Below, one piece after another: positions 1 to 4,779 of a DNA stretch of 6,969 nt. Each line of letters opens with the position of its first letter. Within the stretch, counting starts at the first letter, position 1. Both the position numbers and the translations under genes were made by a program. This DNA comes from J005 sp964613235 (lineage in GTDB: Bacteria > Pseudomonadota > Zetaproteobacteria > Mariprofundales > Mariprofundaceae). The notes beneath the pieces are model-generated. The model was not told the DNA's origin. It did not search any database and saw only the letters and a program-made list of their open reading frames with translations. The stretch spans positions 1 to 6,969 of the forward strand of contig CAZTGM010000067.1 in the NCBI GenBank assembly GCA_964613235.1, given 5' to 3'.

Positions 1-54
1 AACTTGCATAAAATCTAATTAACTATGATAACAGCACATATAGGTGGATAGAGG

Positions 55-693
55 TCACCCACACTTGGAATGGCCACACTCAAGGCACGTGTCGCAGTTG
101 TCCATGCGCACCAGGGCCATGGCGGCGCATTTGGGGCACTGGTTGGCGTTACTGATGGCGGATTCGCCCAGCTTTTCCTTGATCTTCTGCTTCTTCAGCT
201 CCAGCTCCGGTGAATTGAGCTGGCCTTCCATCATGCCGATGGATACCAGATGCTGCTGGATGACCTCGCCGATTTCGGCGACCAGTGAGGGCATGTATTT
301 GCCGCCCTTTTTGTAATAGCCGCCGCGGGGGTCGAATACAGCTTTCAGCTCTTCCACGAGGAAATTGATATCACCACCTTTACGGAAGATGGCCGAAATA
401 ACGCGCGTCAGCGCAACGATCCACATGAAATGCTCCATGTTCTTGGAGTTGATGAAGATTTCGAACGGACGACGATGCTCGTCCGGCTCGCCCGCATTGA
501 TAACGATATCGTTGATCGTGATATACATGGCGTGATCAGACATCGGTGTTTTGATCTTGTAAGTATTGCCTTCAAGAATGTCGTCGCGCTCCAGCAGCGG
601 CGCGATGGCCGTGACCGTACTTTCTTTCCGGGCCTCGTCTTCCGGCTTGACGACTTCGTAGGCGGTGATTTTTTTCTCGATTTTAATGGCCAT
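55..693 (-). CDS. nrdJb: Class II ribonucleotide reductase, split C-terminal subunit NrdJb
   Basis: This 212-aa protein is the detached C-terminal part of adenosylcobalamin-dependent ribonucleotide reductase. In the known split enzymes it works with NrdJa and supplies the flexible redox cysteines that re-reduce the active site after each turnover. Residues about 37-155 form the conserved TSCPD-type domain, with EGNTYKIKTP at 41-50, FEIFINSKNMEHF at 77-89 and AVFDPRGGYYKKGG at 118-131. A charged linker (about 160-178) leads to a tail with six cysteines (186, 189, 200, 203, 206, 211): CPKC followed by CDTCLECGHSKCG. The tail could be a zinc ribbon, a redox relay or both. The frame is open upstream to an ATG at 768, but the ATG at 693 has AGGAGG five bases ahead and begins the family-like sequence, so I chose it. 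It lies 174 bases after nrdJa on the same strand, presumably cotranscribed. No obvious terminator follows in bases 1-54. Confidence 0.95.
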   Translation of the reverse strand: MAIKIEKKITAYEVVKPEDEARKESTVTAIAPLLERDDILEGNTYKIKTPMSDHAMYITINDIVINAGEPDEHRRPFEIFINSKNMEHFMWIVALTRVISAIFRKGGDINFLVEELKAVFDPRGGYYKKGGKYMPSLVAEIGEVIQQHLVSIGMMEGQLNSPELELKKQKIKEKLGESAISNANQCPKCAAMALVRMDNCDTCLECGHSKCG

Positions 694-698
694 GGTAT

Positions 699-704
699 CC
701 TCCT
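699..704 (-). promoter_or_regulatory. Ribosome binding site of nrdJb
   Basis: The minus strand reads AGGAGG here, five bases before the ATG at 691-693. This consensus Shine-Dalgarno sequence settles the nrdJb start against the in-frame ATG 75 bases upstream at 768. It also implies that nrdJb can be initiated independently of nrdJa. Confidence 0.85.
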
Positions 705-756
705 CTTGCAGCCAGCAGACGTGCGATCTGTTGCTGCGTGCGGCTTGGTTGTGCAG

Positions 757-775
757 CGCAGGCAACATGCCTGCG
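757..775. repeat. Inverted repeat / hairpin in the nrdJa-nrdJb spacer
   Basis: The sequence cgcaggc-aacat-gcctgcg forms a perfect 7-bp GC-rich stem with a 5-base loop. No T run follows on the minus strand, so it does not look like a complete intrinsic terminator. It might be an mRNA processing or stability element that tunes NrdJb relative to NrdJa, or an isolated REP-like palindrome. No second copy was noticed in the window. Confidence 0.5.
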
Positions 776-867
776 GCGTGTGTGCGTTGTCGGGACAGCC
801 GCTGTCATCGGCGGCATGACCCAAAGGTTGATCGGTGGTATGCGGAAATCAGCCCATGCAAGATGCA

Positions 868-3033
868 TCAGAATTTCCCGTAATAACCTTCTTTCAGGGC
901 ATCGAACAGGTTGGCCGCGGTATGCGTTTCGCCATCGTATTCGACTTCTTCGTTGCCTTTCAGTTCCACTTCCGTGCCGTCTTCCAGCTTGAAGCGGTAG
1001 GTGGTATTGGCCAGATCCTCTTCCTTGACCAGCACACCCTGGAACGCTTCCGGATTGAAGCGGAACGTCGTGCATCCCTTCAATCCCTGATCGTAGGCGT
1101 ACATGTAGATATCCTTGAAATCCTCATATGGGAAATCAGTCGGTACATTCGCAGTCTTGGAGATCGACGAATCGACCCACCGCTGGGCTGCTGCCTGAAT
1201 ATCGACATGTTGTTTCGGCGTCACCTCATCGGCGGAAATGAAATATTCCGGCAAACGCGCGCTTTCATCCTCAGCATAGGGCATGGCTTCCGGATTGATC
1301 CGCGTACGATAGGCCAGCAACTCGAACGAGAACACATCGACCTTTTCTTTCGTCTTGCGGCCCTCGCGGATGACATTGCGCGAATAATGATGCGCGAAAC
1401 TCGGTTCGATACCGTTGGAGGCATTATTGGCCAGGGAGAGTGAGATCGTGCCGGTCGGCGCAATCGACGAGTGATGCGTGAAGCGGCAGCCTTTCTCCAG
1501 CAGCGCATCCAGCAGGGCCTGATCCTCAGCCTTGCCGGTATGCGCAAACTGCTGCATGTAGCGGGAATATTTGGCCCACAGAATACGGCCTTTCACCTTG
1601 TCGCCGATCTTGTAGCCATCCTCGGCCAGTTCAGGGCGCTTGGCCATCATTTCCGGTGTGATCTCGTATTCATCGGCCAGTGCCGGTGCCTCGCCTTTTT
1701 CTTCGGCCAGTTCAATGCCGACTTCATAACCCGTGCGTGCCATTTCGTAGGCGATCTGTTCGGTGAATTCGAGTGATTCCGGGCTGCCGTAAGGCGTTTT
1801 CAGCATCGTCAGCGTACTGCCCAGCCCCAGAAAGCCCATACCGTGCCGACGTTTACGCATGATTTCATCGTGTTGTTTGGACAATGGCAAGCCATTGATT
1901 TCCACGACATTGTCGAGCATGCGCGTGAAAATGGCCACGACCTTGCGATAGGCATCCCAGTCGAAATAAGCGTCTTCCGTGAACGCATTGCGCACAAAGC
2001 GGGTTAAGTTCACGCTGCCCAGCAGACAGGCGCCGTACGGCGGTAATGGCTGCTCTCCGCATGGATTGGTAGCGCGGATTTCCTCGCAGAACCAGTTGTT
2101 GTTCATGTCGTTGACACAATCAATGAGGATGAAGCCCGGCTCGGCATAATCGTAGGTCGAAGCCATGATGATATCCCACAGACGGCGCGCTTTCATCGTA
2201 CGATAGACCTTGCAGGCCACACGCCCGCGATCATCACGGATGCAATCCTTCGGCGGATTGGCCACCTGACGGAAGACGATCTGCGTTTCCGAATCATCAA
2301 CTTCTGTACGGCTGGCCGGAAACACCAGATGCCAGTCGGTATCGTTTTTCACGGCTTCCATGAAATCACGCGTGATCAGGCAGGAGAGATTGAACTGACG
2401 CAGACGTCCATCCTCGCGCTTGGCGCGAATAAAATCAATGATGTCCGGATGACTAATGTCGAATGTGCCCATCTGAGCGCCACGGCGACCGCCGGCGGAA
2501 GAAACCGTAAAGCACATTTTGTCGTAGATATCCATGAATGACAGCGGGCCGGAAGTATAGGCACCGGCGCCGGATACATACGCACCTTTCGGTCGAAGCG
2601 TGGAAAATTCGTAGCCGATACCGCAACCGGCCTTCAGCGTCAGGCCGGCTTCATGCACCATAGACAGGATACCGTCCATGGAATCGGGAATCGTGCCGGA
2701 TACAGTGCAGTTGATGGTGCTGGTGGCCGGTTTGTGTGCCTCGGCACCGGCATTGGACATGATGCGACCGGCTGGAATGGCTCCATTGGCCAGCGCCCAG
2801 ACAAACTGCTGATGCCAGTATTCGCGCTTGTCTTCCTCTTCCACATCGGCCAGCGCCCTTGCGACACGATCATAGGTGTCCTGAATGCTCATATCGACCG
2901 GCTGGCCGAATTTGTCCTTCAGGCGGTATTTCTTGTCCCATATATCCAGGCTGGCTTCCTGGAATTCTATTGCCGTTTCTTCCGTGTAATCCTCGTTCGT
3001 TGCCGCGCTCACGGCCTGTATCTTCGCTGTCAT
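868..3033 (-). CDS. nrdJa: Adenosylcobalamin-dependent (class II) ribonucleotide reductase, catalytic subunit NrdJa
   Basis: This 721-aa protein is the large catalytic part of B12-dependent ribonucleotide reductase, which converts ribonucleotides to deoxyribonucleotides in the cytoplasm using a cobalamin-generated thiyl radical. The active-site set is intact: Cys109 (STINCT), then Asn323, Cys325 and Glu327 in NPCGE, then Cys336 in YGACLLGSVNL. By family analogy Cys325 is the thiyl radical residue, and Cys109 and Cys336 are the reducing pair. The phosphate-binding motif APTGTIS is at 525-531 and KGCTTFR at 652-658. No N-terminal ATP-cone is recognisable, which suggests no overall activity switch of that type. 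The chain ends near EGYYGKF without the redox cysteine tail, which nrdJb supplies, so this is a natural gene split and not a truncation. The ATG at 3033 has a G-rich GAGGGGGA ribosome site upstream. Transcription probably starts at the NrdR-box promoter at 3086-3114. No cobalamin riboswitch was recognised in the leader. Confidence 0.97.
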   Translation of the reverse strand: MTAKIQAVSAATNEDYTEETAIEFQEASLDIWDKKYRLKDKFGQPVDMSIQDTYDRVARALADVEEEDKREYWHQQFVWALANGAIPAGRIMSNAGAEAHKPATSTINCTVSGTIPDSMDGILSMVHEAGLTLKAGCGIGYEFSTLRPKGAYVSGAGAYTSGPLSFMDIYDKMCFTVSSAGGRRGAQMGTFDISHPDIIDFIRAKREDGRLRQFNLSCLITRDFMEAVKNDTDWHLVFPASRTEVDDSETQIVFRQVANPPKDCIRDDRGRVACKVYRTMKARRLWDIIMASTYDYAEPGFILIDCVNDMNNNWFCEEIRATNPCGEQPLPPYGACLLGSVNLTRFVRNAFTEDAYFDWDAYRKVVAIFTRMLDNVVEINGLPLSKQHDEIMRKRRHGMGFLGLGSTLTMLKTPYGSPESLEFTEQIAYEMARTGYEVGIELAEEKGEAPALADEYEITPEMMAKRPELAEDGYKIGDKVKGRILWAKYSRYMQQFAHTGKAEDQALLDALLEKGCRFTHHSSIAPTGTISLSLANNASNGIEPSFAHHYSRNVIREGRKTKEKVDVFSFELLAYRTRINPEAMPYAEDESARLPEYFISADEVTPKQHVDIQAAAQRWVDSSISKTANVPTDFPYEDFKDIYMYAYDQGLKGCTTFRFNPEAFQGVLVKEEDLANTTYRFKLEDGTEVELKGNEEVEYDGETHTAANLFDALKEGYYGKF

Positions 3034-3085
3034 GCATCTTCCCCCTCGTCGATTCGACGCGCAGTGCTTGTATCTGTGGCGGTTG

Positions 3086-3114
3086 AACCTATGGCCCTAC
3101 ATTTAGGGTGTCAA
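3086..3114 (-). promoter_or_regulatory. Putative sigma-70 promoter of nrdJa-nrdJb
   Basis: On the minus strand a perfect -35 hexamer TTGACA (3109-3114) is followed by a 17-base spacer and TAGGTT (3086-3091), a weak -10 matching the consensus at three of six positions. Transcription would start near 3079, giving an untranslated leader of roughly 45 bases. The spacer is largely filled by an NrdR-box-like palindrome, the expected geometry for a repressor that blocks RNA polymerase. The start point is inferred. Confidence 0.6.
3094..3109. promoter_or_regulatory. NrdR box 1 (promoter-internal)
   Basis: This 16-mer contains ccctA-catt-TAggg, with perfect 5-bp arms. It matches 11 of 16 positions of the NrdR consensus acaCwAtATaTwGtgt as I remember it, including the strongly conserved core positions C, w, A, A, T, T, w and G. 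It lies between the -35 and -10 of the nrdJ promoter. NrdR is the zinc-finger/ATP-cone repressor of ribonucleotide reductase genes. Taken alone the match is moderate; the spacing to box 2 strengthens it. Confidence 0.6.
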
Positions 3115-3125
3115 CATCTTTTGCT

Positions 3126-3141
3126 TCACAATACATTGTGG
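3126..3141. promoter_or_regulatory. NrdR box 2 (upstream)
   Basis: The site tcacaatacattgtgg matches the NrdR consensus at 13 of 16 positions and has perfect 6-bp arms, cacaat and attgtg. Its centre is 32 bp, about three helical turns, from the centre of box 1. That fits the usual tandem arrangement of NrdR boxes ahead of ribonucleotide reductase operons. It lies just upstream of the nrdJ -35 element. Confidence 0.75.
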
Positions 3142-3166
3142 TTCAGCTGCACAATCCATCCACGAT

Positions 3167-3175
3167 TTATCCACA
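3167..3175 (+). promoter_or_regulatory. DnaA box (perfect TTATCCACA)
   Basis: The plus strand carries a perfect high-affinity DnaA box, about 90 bases upstream of the inferred nrdJ transcription start. A weaker relative, ccatccacg at 3156-3164 (six of nine matches), lies 11 bases away on the same face of the helix. DnaA boxes regulate nrdAB in E. coli, so the placement beside a ribonucleotide reductase promoter is suggestive. It could instead influence ubiE or be coincidental. Confidence 0.6.
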
Positions 3176-3272
3176 GCTTTTTCACTTTTCAGCCTGTTTT
3201 GTCAACTGATCAAGCGGAAGCACTCAATTGCGGATTGGAGAGAAGTGCCAACGCTGCTACGATGCGCTTCCC

Positions 3273-4031
3273 ATGAGTGAACAGGATCAACAAAAAACCC
3301 ATTTCGGATTTGAAACGGTCAGCGGTGGCGAAAAAGTCAGGCGCGTGATGGGCGTCTTTTCGTCGGTGGCGGAAAAATACGATATCATGAACGACCTGAT
3401 GAGCGCAGGCCTGCACCGTTTGTGGAAACGGCGCATGCTGGCTGCAGCCCAGGTACGTGCAGGCTCGCTGGCGCTGGACGTGGCGGCTGGTTCAGGCGAT
3501 ATCGCCATTGGCTTGCTGAAAAAAATGGGCCCGGCCGGCCGCGTCACCCTGACCGACCTGAACGGGCCAATGCTGGCCGAAGGTGCACGACGCGTCATCG
3601 ATGCCGGTTTCCTGCCCGGTCGCGCTGATTGTATTCAGTCTGATGGTACGCGGCTTGCTTTTGCTGATAACACCTTTGATGTGGTAACGATTGCCTTCGG
3701 CATCCGCAATTTTCTGGATATCGAGGCCGGGCTGGCTGAGTTTCATCGCGTCCTCAAACCGGGAGGGCAGTTTATCTGCCTGGAATTTTCACGCCCCGTA
3801 CTGCCACTGCTGGATGTGGCCTATGATGCCTATTCGTTCAACGCCATTCCGGCACTAGGCGAATGGGTGACCGGCGATCGCGAATCCTATCAGTATCTGG
3901 TGGAATCGATTCGCCGCTTCCCCGATCAGGGGCGCTTCGCCAAGCTGATTCGCGGCGCAGGCTTTGAGATGGTGCGTTATGAAAACATGACCGGTGGCAT
4001 TGTCGCCATGCATCGTGGCTATAAGGTCTAG
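3273..4031 (+). CDS. ubiE: Ubiquinone/menaquinone biosynthesis C-methyltransferase UbiE
   Basis: This 252-aa class I SAM-dependent methyltransferase, close to the 251 aa of E. coli UbiE, adds the C-methyl group to the demethoxylated quinol intermediate of ubiquinone. In organisms that make menaquinone it also methylates demethylmenaquinone. Family signatures in order are THFGFETV (9-16), VFSSVAEKYDIMNDLMSAGLHRLWKR (28-53), SAM motif I LDVAAGSGDIA (68-78), the acidic loop TDLNGPML (94-101), FDVVTIAFGIRNFLD (135-149), HRVLKPGGQFICLEFSRP (158-175), DAYSFNAIPALGEWVTGDRESYQYLVESIRRFPDQ (185-219), and the ending TGGIVAMHRGYKV (240-252). The ATG at 3273 gives the normal N-terminus but has no clear Shine-Dalgarno. 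An in-frame TTG at 3228 has GGAAG seven bases ahead and would add 15 residues. It is divergent from nrdJa and first in the ubiE-ubiJ-ubiB operon. No confident plus-strand promoter was found. Confidence 0.97.
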   Translation: MSEQDQQKTHFGFETVSGGEKVRRVMGVFSSVAEKYDIMNDLMSAGLHRLWKRRMLAAAQVRAGSLALDVAAGSGDIAIGLLKKMGPAGRVTLTDLNGPMLAEGARRVIDAGFLPGRADCIQSDGTRLAFADNTFDVVTIAFGIRNFLDIEAGLAEFHRVLKPGGQFICLEFSRPVLPLLDVAYDAYSFNAIPALGEWVTGDRESYQYLVESIRRFPDQGRFAKLIRGAGFEMVRYENMTGGIVAMHRGYKV

Positions 4032-4032
4032 C

Positions 4033-4104
4033 ATGAAAGACAAAGACGCCAGGCCTCAGTCTCGCAGTATGCGCGCTCAGCCATTGACAGGAGGCATTCT
4101 GTGA
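4033..4104 (+). other. Possible 23-codon coupling ORF between ubiE and ubiJ
   Basis: A short frame opens at an ATG two bases after the ubiE stop, preceded by AAGGT about five bases ahead. It closes with a TGA (4102-4104) that overlaps the GTG start of ubiJ as GTGA. The predicted peptide is small, basic and without recognisable features. The tight placement at both ends would suit translational coupling through the ubiE-ubiJ gap, but an open frame this short can occur by chance. Confidence 0.22.
4089..4094 (+). promoter_or_regulatory. Ribosome binding site of ubiJ
   Basis: AGGAGG lies six bases before the GTG at 4101. The next in-frame start, the ATG at 4110, would leave a gap of 15 bases, so this site favours the GTG start. 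Confidence 0.8.
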
Positions 4105-4772
4105 GTGTGATGTTTTTGCCGTTACGGCTGATTCCACTGCCGGTGCAATGCGTGGTTATGTCGACGGTATTGGGACTGGTCTTCTCCCGCGATGAAAAAC
4201 TGGCGCCATTGTTGCAGGCGCTGGATGGCAAGGCGTTCCGCATTCTGGTGCGTGATACCGGAGCCGTCATGTTTCTCGGCTTTAACGACGGCCGGGTATG
4301 GGTGCATCCGAACTGTGATCAGCCAGCCGATGTGCGTATCGATGGCACCATGGCCGGTTTTGCGCGCATGTGTTTCGCGCACGAGGATCCGGATGACCTG
4401 GTCTTTGCACAGGTATTGAAATTATCCGGCGATTCCGAGGCCATGCTGCGTTTCAAGAAACTGCTGGCGGAAGTCGATCTGGACTGGGAACGCGAATTGC
4501 GTGCCTCCTTCGGCGACTTTTTCGGTTCCAGAGTGGCGCGTGCTGCCAAAGCCCTCGTGGCCGTGGAGCAGCGCATGGAGGAAGGCTCGCGGCAGGCCGT
4601 GGCCGGTTATCTGAAGGACATGAAGCTGCCGGACCAGCAACGCCTGCAGGCCTGGCAGGCCGGTGTGGAACAACTGGCACATCGAACCAGCCATCTGAAA
4701 GGACGGGTGACCCGTCTGGAACATCGTCTGGAGGCCATGGAGCAACAGGACGCCACCGGCGAACACAAATGA
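4101..4772 (+). CDS. ubiJ: Ubiquinone biosynthesis accessory factor UbiJ (SCP2 domain)
   Basis: This 223-aa protein matches UbiJ (formerly YigP) by position between ubiE and ubiB, by size (about 200 aa in E. coli) and by architecture. UbiJ is a non-enzymatic partner that binds ubiquinone intermediates through its SCP2 lipid-binding domain and, with UbiK, helps organise the late-step Ubi enzyme complex. A hydrophobic N-terminal helix (about 5-28) precedes the SCP2-like fold (about 35-125), with LDGKAFRILVRDTG near 41-54, LKLSGDSEAMLRF at 106-118 and the following DLDWERELRASFGD at 126-139. A charged C-terminal helix (about 185-216) with heptad-like spacing looks like a coiled coil, as expected for UbiK or self-association. 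The gene uses a GTG start with AGGAGG upstream. It begins 69 bases after ubiE and ends 7 bases before ubiB, so cotranscription is likely. Primary sequence is weakly conserved in this family; context carries much of the call. Confidence 0.92.
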   Translation: MSVMFLPLRLIPLPVQCVVMSTVLGLVFSRDEKLAPLLQALDGKAFRILVRDTGAVMFLGFNDGRVWVHPNCDQPADVRIDGTMAGFARMCFAHEDPDDLVFAQVLKLSGDSEAMLRFKKLLAEVDLDWERELRASFGDFFGSRVARAAKALVAVEQRMEEGSRQAVAGYLKDMKLPDQQRLQAWQAGVEQLAHRTSHLKGRVTRLEHRLEAMEQQDATGEHK

Positions 4773-4775
4773 GGG
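4771..4775 (+). promoter_or_regulatory. Ribosome binding site of ubiB, overlapping the ubiJ stop
   Basis: GAGGG overlaps the last two bases of the ubiJ stop codon and lies four bases before the GTG at 4780. The upstream ATG at 4778 is followed directly by TGA and cannot start the gene. The arrangement suggests translational coupling of ubiJ and ubiB. Confidence 0.6.
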
Positions 4776-4779
4776 CCAT

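Larger units (their letters stand above)
683..868 (-). other. Bridging open frame of 61 codons between nrdJa and nrdJb
   Basis: An ATG shares its A with the TGA of nrdJa (TGATG). It opens a 61-codon frame that ends at a TAA eight bases inside nrdJb. Translated, it is rich in Arg, Ala, Thr and Gln, with no recognisable domain, signal peptide or membrane segment. The stop-start overlap could allow reinitiation by ribosomes finishing nrdJa, keeping the spacer translated up to nrdJb. It may equally be a chance open frame, because the same frame continues upstream as an out-of-frame shadow inside nrdJa. I do not claim a functional protein. Confidence 0.22.

Noticed and set aside
1..54. Terminator downstream of nrdJb
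   Set aside because: The short AT-rich stretch shows no stable inverted repeat with a T tract in the minus-strand direction.
55..768. Longer NrdJb starting at the ATG at 768
   Set aside because: The 25-residue extension is unlike the family and has no ribosome site, whereas AGGAGG precedes the ATG at 693.
835..1443. 202-codon plus-strand open frame opposite the 3' part of nrdJa
   Set aside because: It overlaps a fully intact conserved gene on the other strand and its translation resembles no family I recognise.
3034..3080. Possible adenosylcobalamin riboswitch ahead of nrdJa
   Set aside because: The inferred leader is only about 45 bases, far too short for a B12 riboswitch, and I could not recognise a B12-box-like core anywhere in the 239-base region.
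2653..3276. 207-codon plus-strand open frame opposite the 5' part of nrdJa and running into the divergent region
   Set aside because: It lies antisense to highly conserved nrdJa sequence, has no ribosome site or recognisable domain, and runs across the nrdJ promoter elements. It is best explained as a shadow of nrdJa codon bias.
4500..4772. Small RNA in the 3' part of ubiJ, as reported for the E. coli yigP locus
   Set aside because: I see no promoter or terminator signature here, and the sequence alone does not support an RNA gene.
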